Positions 12,540 through 24,240 of a stretch of DNA of 64,000 nucleotides are shown here, one piece after another. The first letter of the stretch is position 1; every line of letters begins with the position of its first letter. The notes below the pieces were generated by a model. That model made no database searches, was not told the DNA's origin, and was given only the letters and a program-made list of their open reading frames with translations. The position numbers and the translations under genes are program-made. Origin of the DNA: Paralichthys olivaceus (lineage: Eukaryota; Chordata; Actinopteri; Pleuronectiformes; Paralichthyidae); NCBI RefSeq assembly GCF_024713975.1, contig NC_091110.1, forward strand, positions 20,065,001 to 20,129,000, written 5' to 3'.

Positions 12540-13819
12540 TTCAAACTGAAAAATAAAACACGCTGAGAAATGTTGAACCTGTGAGTTCACGTGAAATTTA
12601 CATGAAACATGAAGCAGAACTGATGAAATCTGAAAAATAATAAATTAGTTTAAATATTAAAAAAAAATATTTTATCAAGTAAAAATTCTAAATCATCTTT
12701 TTAAACAGATTCAAACATTTTGTGGATTATTATCAATCATCGATAAATCATCTTGAAACTGTTTCTTTAATATTTTTAAATCATTAAATATATTTACATC
12801 AGGAGTTTGTGTATAAACATGGACTCAGTCTATTTCCTGGAGTGTTATTGATGTAATAGATGGATCCTGATCCTGGAACATGTGGAGACAGATGTTGGAT
12901 CATCTGATCACGTGATGTCACATCTGTATTTCACTCTGAACATTCAATGATTATTAAAATCTGAAGAGAGAAAACAAACATTTATAAAATATGATTAAAG
13001 AAAATAGAAGAGAAACAAAAAGTTCAGCAGAAAATAAACATGATGAGAATTTATTCTAAAAATATGAAAGATATTTTCATCCTGTTTCATTTGATCAGAA
13101 TAAATCTGAGGATTATTAAATTAAAAGAAGGTTTTTATAAAACTCAGATCTGATGGATGTTTACTGTAAAACACACGTGTCCTCTCTGAATTGTGGGTAA
13201 TATTTATAATAATCTGATTTTCATGTCTCACGATGTCAGTGGAGATAAAATCTGCTCTTTTGCTTTAGTTATTTAATCTTACGATCTTTTCCATTTCAAT
13301 TCAAACTGGACTCACATGAAACAAGAGCAGAAACACGAGCGTTTGTTTCAGAAGTGGAAACACGGACAAATCAAAATAAGTTTTTATTAGTAATATTAGT
13401 TGAAATAACTCTGACGTCCTGACGTGTTGTTTTCTGACGCTGCTCGTCTCAGTTTGATTTCCTTCTTTTTTTTCTGCGGCGTGAAGAAATAAAACTGATC
13501 TTTACTTTTATTCTTCATCTCGTGACCCTCAGGTTTACTCTGCGACCCCGGGGGGGGTCTCGACCCACAGGTTGGAAAACAAAAACTGTTTAATCTGATG
13601 TTGGAAATATGCAAAATAGAGAAAAACATCTTTAAACATTTTTTTTTATTATATCTCATTTTAATTATGATTCTAAATTCAGCTATTTTGTTTTGTTTTC
13701 TTCTCATTTCTTTTTTTTGATCCAATTGTTTAAATTTTTCTCTTTTTCAGGTTCTTTCTGTTCTGATTCTTTTTCTTTCTGATCTTTGTTCAGTCATGTT
13801 TTTATTACTTGTTATTGTG

Positions 13820-13861
<42 letters not shown>

Positions 13862-14070
13862 TTCGATTTGAACCATCGAACACGAGGTTTGATGAGGACG
13901 TGAAGTTTCTCTTCAGACTTAAGTTTGATTTTTTTTCTCTTTGTTTCAAACTTCATTTTCTCCACAAACGTTCTGGTGACATCATCTTAGAATGAATTCA
14001 TCTTCTCATCAAACAGTTCTGACGGTTTTACAATGACTTCAATAAAAAATACATCAATACATAAATAAGA
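12540..14070. other. AT-rich gene-free stretch
   Basis: AT-rich low-complexity sequence with many ATTAAA/AAATAT words and one GT tract at 13820-13860. No gene, RNA or repeat family recognised; part may be the far gpat3 3'UTR on the minus strand (a minus AATAAA lies near 13383). Confidence 0.4.
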
Positions 14071-14076
14071 GTGTGA

Positions 14077-14078
<2 letters not shown>

Positions 14079-14145
<67 letters not shown>

Positions 14146-14188
14146 TCTGTGTGAGTGTGTGTGTGTGAGTCTGTGTGTGTGTGTGTGT
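14079..14188 (+). repeat. (GT)n microsatellite near the gpat3 3' end
   Basis: Long GT tract with GAGTCT interruptions, about 250 bp beyond the gpat3 stop codon. Other simple GT/CA tracts in the gene-free region: 390-418, 1297-1330, 1778-1808, 2578-2621, 2702-2730, 5905-5950, 12281-12331, 13820-13860; a TA tract lies at 6285-6316. Confidence 0.95.
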
Positions 14189-14437
14189 TCAGTCAATAAA
14201 GATCCATGTCCAGTTTAAAAACACATTTAAAAACAGATAATAACAATTTGAACATAATATTTGATCCGGTTCATTTTAAAGCGTCACATGATCCTGACTG
14301 AGTCAACTGTTATCACACGCTGCCTCCTGCTGGTGAAAACACGTCATTACAACCAGGACGTCAGGAAGAAATAAAGATCTGAGCTGAGGTTTGATTTTAA
14401 AAAAACGTCTTAATTAATGAAATTCCTCGCGGTGATG

Positions 14438-17400
14438 TCACTGCTCGTCCGTGTTGCTCTGTCCGGTGATGATGCTGCTGTATTTCCTCTGCTGCTCCTC
14501 CTTCAGAGAATCCTTCACTTTCCCTCGTTTCAGTCCTCCGTCCCTGGGGACGAAAAATACTTTAACTCTGCAGCTTCAGAACCAAAATCAGCCTGAAACT
14601 ACTCGTTGGGAAGTAATCGGAGTATTTATGGGCTCCTCACCAGTCCAGGTCCAGGAGTCCGCCCTGAAGAGCGATGGCAGATTTCACTCTGTTGGCAAAC
14701 TGAGCTGCGTCCTCACCGTCCTGCTCACATCGCCATGGAAACACAGATATTGTCATAGATTAGTGTTATAGAATAAATATAAATACACGTAGAGGAACGT
14801 TGATCCGTTTTGAAACCACCGAGTCCTGAAGTGTTTTTATATTTAAAACAGAAAATCTATCGGACAATTTATTTCCTTTTTAATTTGAAAATAAAATCTG
14901 ATGAATCTTTGTCTCGACAGATCAGGTGTTGTGGAGGCGGGGCGTTCGTACCTGTATGGTCATGGGGGGGAGGTACCACACGTTGACGACGATGGCCCAG
15001 CTGGTCATCATGCGGAGCAGGTAACTGACCATGTTGTATTTACCGCTGTTCCAGAACGCATCGCCGAACCGAGGGTCGTACTGAAACACAGAGAGCTGAG
15101 GTCACGTCTGAGGAAGAATTCAAACACTCAGCTTTACTTTTGAAGATCTGAAGGATCTGGTCTGATGTCGTCAGGTTTCTCTGTCATGTCTGAAAACGTT
15201 GTACGTGTGTTTGACGTGTGCTGAAACGTGATGTCGTGGTTTCTACCTTGATGGCGACGGGGTGGATGGTTCCTCCGATTTCAAAGCTTCCTTTCTTAAA
15301 CATCATGACCGACGTGTTGTTGATGCAAGTTCCTGTTTGACACAGAGAAACAGGAAGTTGTTATCTGATCACCCCCCCCCCCCCTCACACGGCCTGCGGC
15401 TGAGCGGCGTGATGCACACTGACCTTCAGGAAATATCAGGATGGGAAGTTTGTTCCTTGCTGCGACGTGAGCTCTCAGTCTGCAGAGACAGGAAGAGGTT
15501 TTCATGAGTCATCGTCCGTCGTCACGACAACGAGGATAAACCAGGAAACAGAGACGTTTTTTAAAATTCATCATATTTCAGAGGGAAAATAAAAAAACTT
15601 CTCGGCTCCTCGAGATAAAAACTTCTGACTCTGACCTGCTGGTCACCGCGTGACGGTCTCTCATCTCCGACCTCTCGAACCAAACGTGGGGACACGACCT
15701 GACCATCGACCTCTGAATGACCCCCATCAGACCTCCGTGAACCTGACCCACCTGAGGACGACAGGAAGCACAGAGCCGTGACATCACGTCCTCAACACGC
15801 CGAGCCGCCGGAGGGACGACACTCACCATCGCGTAGCAGCCGTCATTGGCCAGAATCACGACGTCGATCGGTGTCGTGTGATTAGAAACACAGATTCCTC
15901 CTCTCTGAGGTTTGTTCTCTCTGTGGACACAAGAAGTAATCAGATACTTTCCTCAGGTAGAAGTACCACGACAGCAAAGACAAAATACTCCATTACAAGT
16001 AAAAGTCCTGTAAAAGTACATAACATGTATTTATACATTTCTTGATTTGCTTTATTTGTGTTTTTTATTTGTTCTCAGGATTCAGGTTGAAATAGTTTTT
16101 CTGACAGAAAAAACCATCCCTGTTAAAAACCAGCTGTAACTTCAGCTTCAGTAAAGTGCTGCTGATAGTACACATAATAAATAATAATAAATAATAAAAG
16201 TACCTCCAGACACTCGGTTACTTTCCGCTCCGGACGCTCACACTGACCTGTTGTGATAGTGGACGGTCGCTGACAAACCTCTGGCACAGATTCTGTAGCA
16301 GGTCACGTGAACCAGTTCGCTGAGCCACGTCTTCGCACTGACACGCAGACAACACGTATGAACGTACAAACATGTAAATCAACACTGAAAACTGGGTCGT
16401 TGTTGTTGTCGTACCTGCTTTCAGGCAGAAATCCGACCAGAGTCGTTCCCATCACGAGCCACGAGAGTCCGATGAGAGCGAGAGTGATTCTGCAGGAACA
16501 GGAAAGATGCTCGTCCATGACCAGAGTTATGAAGTATTAATATATATATATTATATTATATATATATATATCTTATAATAATATGACGTTATTATTAATA
16601 TTGATGAATGACCGTTGACACTGACCTGAGAGGGAAGAGGACGCAGTAACGTACGAAGACGCCGAGGCCCCAGATGACGGTGAGGCGGAGGCTGATGTAG
16701 CGGAAGTTCTGGTTGGTGCGTGTGAGGAGGTTCCAGGAGGCGAGCTCCTCGGAGGAGAAGCGCTGCGTCACCTGATCGTCCACGATGCTCTCCACGCCCT
16801 TCTTGTAGAAGTAGAGGGCGTCGATCAGGGAGAACTCCGCCCCCACCAGGGACCCAGAGTTCCGCAGCGGCGCAATCTCCTCCTCCATCGAGCCGCCCCC
16901 CCGCTCAATGATCCCTGGAGAAAAACACCTGGATTAAGATTCACGACGTGTTTTTACTCTTTTATCACAAGATTTGATCCGATAAGTGTGAGTTTGTTGT
17001 CATGGTTACATGAAAACTAATAAATTAAGATGGCCGACGCTCCAGCGTCTCCACGTCCTGCTGTTTTACAAAAATGAAGCCAAAGTATCTCGGATACGAG
17101 CGCTGCCATCTTGTGGTGATGAGATCATCTACAGTCAGAGTCTGTTCAGTAGTGGAGCCATTATCAAGGCCCCGCCCCCACATGCTCTCAACCAATCCTG
17201 AGTCAGTGTCAGCTGTCAATCATGATGTTTTTATATCATCAGATCAGAAACATCAGTGAGACAATCTGCTAACATGGAGGAGGAGTCGGCCACCAGGGGG
17301 CGATCCAGGCGATTTGGCTTCACTTCACGTCGTCTTTATTTACAATCTTTGATTCCGACACTTTGAAACCAACATCTGATGTGAAACTTAGATCCTCCAA

Positions 17401-17835
17401 AGAGACGACGTGAAACCTGAACATTCATGATGTTTAATATTTAACATCGATTTATCTCCCGATCAAACTCAGTCAACTTTATTTAATCTGTCATAGACGA
17501 CACATGTGACTCAGTTGAATGTGTCTGTATCCACACGCCTGTTTTCACATGTGTTTGAATCCACCACAGTTTCACATGTTCGTGTTTTAAATGATCAGTT
17601 TGTTTCCATCACTGAGACGATTTCAAATGTTGCAGCAGGACGACGAAAATGAGTTCTTTCAGTTGTTTCCCTGTTTGTGATTTGAATCCTGAAGCAGCTG
17701 AACTCTGAGTCATGTGATCATGTGAGAGATCACAAGGTCGACGACCTCCAACATTTAACCCTTCAACGCTGACGGACACGAGTTCCCTCAGCCGCTTCAT
17801 GTTCAAATACAAACCTGTGCTTTAATATTGAAACT

Positions 17836-17868
<33 letters not shown>

Positions 17869-18627
17869 TTACACTTATATAATCTGCTGATGTTGCATCA
17901 TCACCCTGAGACGAGCCATGTGGGTTTTTTCACGCTGCCTAACACCCCGACATCGACCAATGGGAAGCTCCCACACACACAGAGTCACATGACCTGAGTC
18001 TGCAGCCGGAGACCACGTCCTGAGTCTTCAGATACTTTTACTGATACTGATGAAAATAATCACTGCACATTACGTATATTTGTATTTGTATATATATATA
18101 AAGTGAGTGTTTCAGCTCTTAAAGGGCCAGTTCAACTAAAACACTCTGGATCGTTTGGTTTTATTTAAAAGTGTTTTGAAGTTGGACCCACAGGTTGTCA
18201 ATCAAGAGGTTTGATGAGAGAAGGATCCACATGTTGTTTCTCAGCGATGGATCTGTTTCCGGACTGAGACTCAGCTTACGAGTGTGATAACGGACTCACC
18301 GTTGGGCAGAGGCACGGGGACGCTGGTCTGCTCCTGGCGTCCTCTCTGGATCCGTAACGTCGCCCACTGCAAAGACACGTGATCTCTGACATTTAATCTG
18401 TTCACACACGTTCAGTAAAGACGAAGACGACAAAGTGTCTGAGTTTAAAAACTCGACAACAGACAGGAAGTGTTTGACGTTACCTCCAGGATTTTGACCA
18501 GGATCTGGATGTAGACGCTGGTGACGCCCAGCGAGAGGCCGAACATGGCGGGCAGCATGATGAAGAAAACCACCACGAACATCCACGCCTGGAAAACGCC
18601 CACAGCCACGCCCCAGAGGTCGTCCAT
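14438..18627 (-). CDS. gpat3: Glycerol-3-phosphate acyltransferase 3 (12 coding exons)
   Basis: ER membrane enzyme that acylates glycerol-3-phosphate to lysophosphatidate, feeding triacylglycerol synthesis. Coding exons on the minus strand: 18627-18484, 18366-18300, 16914-16626, 16489-16415, 16337-16248, 15920-15827, 15751-15636, 15479-15424, 15332-15247, 15080-14952, 14720-14641, 14543-14438; the phases join into 443 codons (human GPAT3 434). Visible: N-terminal hydrophobic segment (about residues 8-36), a second hydrophobic stretch (about 146-189), acyltransferase motif I NHTTPID with His236 and Asp241, WFERSE, motif III EGTC at about 310-313, and HPVAIKYD. Start chosen at MDDLW because it precedes the first membrane helix; a further in-frame Met lies upstream but a good 3' splice site at 18677 excludes it. 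The close paralogue GPAT4 was considered; the adjoining abraxas1-mrps18c-helq-hpse order favours gpat3. Motif I has Thr where human has Ser (NHTSPID), a mild change. Confidence 0.93.
17010..17352 (+). repeat. Probable dispersed repeat in gpat3 intron 2
   Basis: The 3' part shares GGCCACCAGGGGGCGATCCA and TTTGGCTTCACTTC with the family C fragments at 29942 and 57187. The 5' part (AAGATGGCCGACGCTCCAG to GGCCCCGCCCCCACATGCTC) looks like the promoter-derived filler often seen in fish repeats. Boundaries and class unclear. Confidence 0.45.
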
Positions 18628-19414
18628 CACAAAGCTGACGAGGTCACGGCTCTGCAGCTCCGAGGTCACGTCATCGTCTGAGGCGAACAGACACAGACTG
18701 AAATATAATGTATGGACTGAACAGAGTCTCCAGAGGAAGAACCCTACAGCATTTTCATCTGGCGCCACCATCAGGTCAAACTTTGAATCGTCTGAAATTC
18801 TTCATCAGCTGTTAAATCACTAAAACTTGATTTTCAGTTTAAAATCTGTTTGTTTTTCTGTTTTAATTAGATTTAATGTGAATAATAATTTTGAAGAATT
18901 TATTCAAATTACTCAGAAACATTTTCACACGAGAAGCTAAAAAAACATGTGAACATCATTCATCCAGAAAACACAAGAATGAAATAGTACATGAGCTAAA
19001 TACTGCAATGACTAAAGATAATATACAGTACTTGTACTTGTACAGATCCAGTACTGCTATAGGTAACAGTAAGAGAAGAGTACCTCCCCCAGCTCTGACT
19101 GTACTGCAGTAAAAGTACTGCAGTAAGAGTACACGAGTACATGTTGAGTTGAAAGTTGAGATGAAACAAACGAACGTGAATTAAAGTGAGTTCAGGTGAA
19201 AACATCAGAAACTTCGTCACGTGTTTTTCTTTATTTACCTTTTTTCAGACGAGACGAGAAAAACCGCTGCTCCGCTGCGAGACAAGCCACGCCCCCCGCT
19301 GCTGCGTCACACTGGCGTGCTGACGTGGGTCACTGCGCTGCGGTGACGCTCGTTAGCGGCACGTCAGGCTAACAGCTGGCTAGCAGCTAGCTGCAGGTTA
19401 GCATCGGGAACAAC
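18628..19414. promoter_or_regulatory. Bidirectional promoter between gpat3 and abraxas1
   Basis: The two start codons face away from each other across 787 bp. On the minus strand a 5'UTR segment 18677-18628 lies just before the gpat3 ATG, and a consensus donor at 19239 (AG then GTAAAT) suggests a non-coding gpat3 first exon in about 19240-19300. The part from about 19240 to 19414 is GC- and CpG-richer, with TGACGT/TGACG elements, and runs into the abraxas1 ATG with a good Kozak context. About 18780-19200 is AT-rich with no recognisable gene. Head-to-head pairing of these genes is known in human. Exact start sites are inferred. Confidence 0.6.
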
Positions 19415-21643
19415 ATGGCGGAGCCCACGGTCCGTGTTTCCGGGATCGTTCTTTCTTCTCTGATGTTTCAGCATCTGAACAGTGACGCGGACTCGGTGAG
19501 GAACACGTGACCGAGCCCGGTCTGTTCGTTTACTTCAGGTTCTGTTCGAACCGGACTTCATTCGAAAATCACCTCATTGAAAGTTCCACTGGTTCCGGGG
19601 GAAGTTGACTTTGTCGTTGAAATATCTCCGAATGTATTTTACAGTGAACGAGGGTCCGATGGTTGATTCGGCTAATGTTGAACTGGTGTAAATATTGTGA
19701 CGTCAGTGAATAAGTGGTGGGATGACGTGAGGTGTGATGTTCTCGCTGCAGGAGGGTCTGGTCCTGGGACAGAGCAGCTTCGAGGAGCAGGTGACCATCA
19801 GTGACTCTCAGGCTGATCACATCCACATCGAGGAGATCTACAGTGAGTCTGTTCAGTGGATCATTACTGTCACACGTGTACTTGTACTTCAGTAAAGTAC
19901 CTCAACACTTCGTCCTCTGCTGATTAGTGACACTTTGATTTCCCGCCACAGATATTCAGAAGCACGTCAGCTGTCACAGCCCGAACAGGTGAGTCAGGTC
20001 GCTTCCTACGTCACAGCTGAACTCGCTCACTTGAATTTGAAACTGTTGAACTGTCTGTGAAGTTTTTACAACAGTGTGGGAGACGTGAACATGGAGACGC
20101 TGCACAAAGTCCTTGCAGACAACAAGCAGGTAAATAGAAAACCACCAGATGTTGGATGTGGATTAGAACCAGCAGCTGTCAGCGCTGATGATGTCATGCA
20201 CCTGCAGGAGAGCGTGATTGGCTGGTACAGACAGCGACGGAACACAGATCAGAGGATGACGTTCAGGGAAAAGATCGTCCACGAGAACCTGAAGACGTCT
20301 CTGTCCAACCCTCACATGGTGTTTGTGCTGCTGACGCCCAGTAAACTGACGTCTCCGGGGTCGACTCACAGGACGGAGTACGCTGCCTTCATCTCCCGCA
20401 GCAGGTGAGGCCCCCCCCCCCCCCCACACACAACTTTTGTTGTTTTGATGCTAATTAGAGCTAAAACTGAAAATGCAAATTATTTCCTGATTAATTGATT
20501 AAAAATGAATCAGTCACATTTTACTTCATTCACTAATTTTATCCAACAAAACTAAATAAATGTTTCTTCGGCTTGAAGGACGTTCCTCAACATTCCCGTC
20601 CACGTCACTAACCTGGGTTTACTGGAGCAACTGGCGTACTGGAAGGTGCCAACTTCCTGTTCAGCAGCAGGTTATAACCTCACCATGAAGAAACACGGGT
20701 ACGACCTTGAACGTAGATGCACACCTACATCACGTCTACATCACGTCTACTTCACGTCCACATCACGTCCACATCACGTCTACATCACGTCCACGTCACG
20801 TCCACATCACGTCCACATCATGTCCACATCACGTACACATCACGTCCACGTCACGTCTACTTCACGTCTACTTCACGTCCACATCACGTCTACTTCACGT
20901 CTACTTCACGTCCACATCACGTCCACATCACGTCCACGTCACGTCTACTTCACGTCTACTTCACGTCCACATCACGTCCACATCACGTCCACATCACGTC
21001 CACATCACGTCTGTGACGTTGATTCTCCTCCCTGTTGTTCCAGCTCCAGGTTCTTCTCCTCTAACGGGCTCCTGAGAGAAGTCAACGAAGTGAATAAAAT
21101 GAACGACTCTCTGCAGTTGGAGCTGCAGGTGAGGATCAGAGGAAACATCTTTGATCTAATGAAACTCCTTCAGGCGTCTCCACATCTGACGGGAGCTTTT
21201 TTCATGTGTTGGACAGAAAGCGTGCAGCGACGTGGAGGAGAGCGAGAGTCTGGTGGAAACGCTGCAGGCTGAAGTTTCAGCGCTGAGGAGGAGAGTCCGA
21301 GAGAAGCGGCAGAACGGAGCGGGGGAAGGTCGGTTTCCAGTTTATAAAACTTGTGGCTCACGGCTGAGATGTTCAGAAACTCATCTTTGTGTGTGTTTGA
21401 CTTTTTGCAGAAACCGTCAACGATCGGACGCCTGAACACAAGAACAACCTGCGGCTGCGTGAGGCGCTCGCAGCTCTGTTCACCAGCTCGCCGCTCTTCC
21501 ACACACAGACTCTAACTCTGGAGGCGTTTCCTGTTCCTGCCGTCGGGATGAGCGACGCTCCAGCCTCCAATGAGACAAACTGTCGGAAGAGGCCCAGAGC
21601 GGCGTCAGTGGGGGGGGAGAGGAAACGCAGTAATGTCACATGA
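19415..21643 (+). CDS. abraxas1: Abraxas 1, BRCA1-A complex scaffold subunit (9 exons), C-terminally short
   Basis: MPN-domain pseudo-protease scaffold that partners BRCC36 in the nuclear BRCA1-A (RAP80) complex at ubiquitinated DNA breaks. Exons: 19415-19495, 19752-19842, 19952-19988, 20075-20129, 20208-20404, 20579-20698, 21044-21128, 21217-21328, 21411-21643, giving 336 aa (human 409). Matching landmarks: N-terminal FQHLNSDADSEG, VIGWYRQRRNTDQ, MTFREKIVHENL, VFVLLTPS, and a heptad-rich coiled coil at about 195-262 (VNKMNDSLQLEL to LRRRVREKR). The last exon encodes a basic tail ending KRSNVT and stops. The Ser-Pro-Thr-Phe motif that binds BRCA1 BRCT domains in human is not present; a poly(A) signal AATAAA follows near 21816. 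A weak alternative donor (A then GTAATG) near the end of the last exon could join an unseen exon, but none is visible before mrps18c. Confidence 0.9.
20720..21015 (+). repeat. 11-bp minisatellite in abraxas1 intron 6
   Basis: About 26 head-to-tail copies of an 11-bp unit, variants of CACGTCCACAT and CACGTCTACTT, between exons 6 and 7. Because 11 is not a multiple of three and no frame of the unit creates a stop, all three forward frames stay open and each encodes the same 11-residue peptide period (Thr/Ser/Arg/His/Val rich). The long ORFs here are therefore repeat artefacts. Confidence 0.92.
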
Positions 21644-22010
21644 CTCTGACGTCACTATGTTTGGAAGCAGCTGATTGGATCCTGACAACGAACAGTTGGG
21701 TTTGTTGAGTTTTTTGTTAAAAGTTTATTTGTTAAAAATAATATTGTATATAAAATATAACCTGAAAAATATTTAGGTTACTGTGTAAAACATTTTTAAT
21801 ACATTTCTGTTTGAATAATAAAAATGTGTCTGGTTATTTTAACTCAGTAGATTTTTTACACATTTAATTTTTAAAGTTTTTACACTTTCACTTTGTTCAA
21901 CGTGAAGAAAACAGGTTGATGAGATGAACAGAAAAAAACTGACGTTAAATGAGTCATAATTAAGTTTTTAATTCACAAATAACACAAACACACACACACA
22001 CACAGGTCGT
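21644..22010. other. Tail-to-tail 3' region of abraxas1 and mrps18c
   Basis: AT-rich 3'UTR sequence shared by the two convergent genes. A plus-strand AATAAA near 21816 suits abraxas1. A minus-strand AATAAA (TTTATT near 21724) suits mrps18c, so the two transcripts probably overlap by about 100 bp. A short (CA)n lies at about 21988-22003. No other coding signal seen. Confidence 0.5.
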
Positions 22011-23349
22011 CTAATGCAGATGTTTGATGCCACAGATGTTGGGATCCCTCATGAACTGTGGGTGTTTGTGAGTCACCGACATGAAACCTGGAGGAAAGAG
22101 TTTTTAGATTTAGTGACATCTAGTGGTGAAATCACACATTGCAACCAACTGAACCCTGTGGACGGAGATGTTTTCAGACAGGAACTGTTTATACACGTGA
22201 CGAGGGGCGGAGCCTGTAGAGCAGCAGGAGGCGGGACATGACGTCTAAACTCTGCTGTGTAAAGATCAGTGTTGTGTACGGCTCCTCTTCTTCATCCTGA
22301 GACATTTGAGTTCTTCCAGATTCACGTACGTCACGTGTTAGAAACCTCAGAGACACGTCCACTCACTGAGAAGGTTCCAGATGTTTTCTCACATGGACTC
22401 ACTCTGATGTTTTACAGATGTTTTACTAGAAGCTGCAGGAGAAGATCCAGAACATGTCCAGAGACACTGACTCAGACATTTGTTCTCACATAGAGAACAT
22501 GTGAGGAACACGTGAGGAACATGTGAGGAACACGTCAGTGGTTCATGTCTGACAACATCTGCAGTCACATGACATTCACAGAATCTTACCCATGGAGTGA
22601 GCTTTCTTTATGGCCTTGGAGATTTCCTTCTGTTTTCTTCCACACAAACCTGAAAAGGAATCAGAGCGGAGACGACTCGAGTCACAGATCTGATCACCTG
22701 ATCACCTGACGTCACATCGATCACCTGACGTCACATCGATCACCTGACGTCACAGACACTCACCTGTGATGTGTCGGCCGTAGATCCTGCCTGTGTGAGG
22801 GGAGATGAACTGAGACAGCAGCTGTAGGACAGGAAGACACGTTAGTGACGTCGCACGCACGCATGCACAGACACACACACACACACACAGGTGTCACTCA
22901 CCTGGGTGTTCTTAAAATCCACGTGCACGTTACACAGGACACATCCGGTCTGAGCCTGTTTAAACGGATTTTCCATCTTCACGAGCTGAAAACATGAAAA
23001 ATCATCACGTGGTTAAATTGATTAATGACGTAGTACCCGAGTTTCCTGTCGTGAATGACATCACTCACCACGTCATCTTTTCGTTGGACCGCGTGTGACG
23101 TCACGGTCCTCAGACCTGCAGAGATAAATGTCACATTCAGAGTCTCCTCTCTGGGCTAGGTAGCATTAGCTTCAGCATCAGCTTCAGCATCAGCTGGAGG
23201 TAAACAGGTATTTAAATTTGAAAACGTAACAAACTGCGTCACATCCACACAGAGAATAAAATAAATAAAAGGAGAAGTTTGATCTTACTCGAGTTTCCAC
23301 GTTGAGATAAAATCGAGTTTAAGCGCAGCGACAATCTCAGAGGGAACAT
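22011..23349 (-). CDS. mrps18c: Mitochondrial small ribosomal subunit protein bS18c (6 exons)
   Basis: Nuclear-encoded bS18-family protein of the mitochondrial 28S subunit. Minus-strand exons: 23349-23289, 23115-23069, 22985-22902, 22821-22764, 22649-22590, 22087-22011, joining to 128 aa (human 142). The N-terminus ([12 protein letters not shown]) is basic, serine-rich and acid-free, as expected for a mitochondrial presequence. The conserved core is clear: [19 protein letters not shown] with a CxxC pair, [36 protein letters not shown], and terminal GFMSVTHKH plus [11 protein letters not shown]. The last exon is only 77 nt and sits about 500 bp from the previous one, so it is easily missed. 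It shares its upstream region head-to-head with helq, as in human. Confidence 0.92.
22287..22545 (-). repeat. Dispersed repeat copy (family A) in mrps18c intron 5
   Basis: Read on the minus strand it contains GAGAACAAATGTCTGAGTCA followed by GTGTCTCTGGACATGTTC, then a segment resembling TTCTCAGTGAGTGGACGTG. The same blocks occur on the plus strand at about 640-870 and 62420-62560. It is flanked by ACATGTGAGGA-type short repeats. Class unknown; no coding capacity. Confidence 0.7.
22688..22757 (+). repeat. Short tandem repeat, 19-bp unit
   Basis: About three copies of a unit like GATCACCTGACGTCACATC in mrps18c intron 4, each holding a perfect palindromic TGACGTCA (CRE-type) site. It is probably a plain microsatellite, but it sits close to splice sites. 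Confidence 0.7.
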
Positions 23350-23759
23350 GTTAACCCGACACAGGAAGAGGAGCGTCCGACCTCTGAGAGGCTCCGGGGC
23401 GTCCGTGAGGAGGAACTATCAGTTCCCACCTTAATTTTTTTAATTAAATCCATAACATTATTGCAATGCGAAAACTGTATGAACATCAAATAATTATGAA
23501 GTTAATCATGTGATTCAGAGGCTTGTTATTAATTTATATTTATAGATTTACAATTTCTCACATTAATGCACTTTGGTTCCGATCAGATTGTTTCTTTCGG
23601 GAAAGGATTAAACGTAACACTCCGCAAAGATATAACACAAGTCAAAATGTAATCCCCCTGAAACGAGCGACAAAGAAACAAACGAGATAAACACACAAAA
23701 CGACAGAAACTAAAAAAGTGTTTAAAACAGTTGAAAACGTGTTTAAGTTTTACTGTCGC

Positions 23760-23800
<41 letters not shown>

Positions 23801-24199
23801 TATTATTATTAAAGTGTCGACAGGAAGAGAAGAAACCGTTAGTGAGCTAACCAGTGAAACGGAAGTGACGGAGGGATTTCTCTCTTGTTGACAGTTTGAA
23901 ATGTGCGTCTGTTTCCTGCAGACAGAAAAAAACTCCGCGAGCTTTTTGTTTGAATCTTTTGAGAAAAACTTTTAAAAATTCATCGAACGTTTGTGAAGAT
24001 TCGTTCAAGCTCAGAGTCTCAACGAGGAGCTAACACCGGCTAACGTCTGTTAGCATCCTTCATCTGAACCCGAGAGAAGTGTTAAATAGATTATTGTGTG
24101 TCTGTGTGTCTTTGTGTGTCTCTGTGTGTGTGTGTCTGTCTGTCTGTCTGTCTCTGTGTGTGTGTGCGTGTCTCTGTGTCTCTGTGTGTCTGTGTGTGT

Positions 24200-24240
<41 letters not shown>

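Noticed and set aside
14438-18627. Calling this gene gpat4
   Set aside because: Some residues fit GPAT4 (TVIWGLGV), but the neighbouring abraxas1-mrps18c-helq-hpse order fits gpat3.
20646-21272. 208-codon plus-strand ORF through an abraxas1 exon and minisatellite
   Set aside because: It reads exon 6, then intron and the 11-bp repeat; homology and splice sites show that only the ends are coding.
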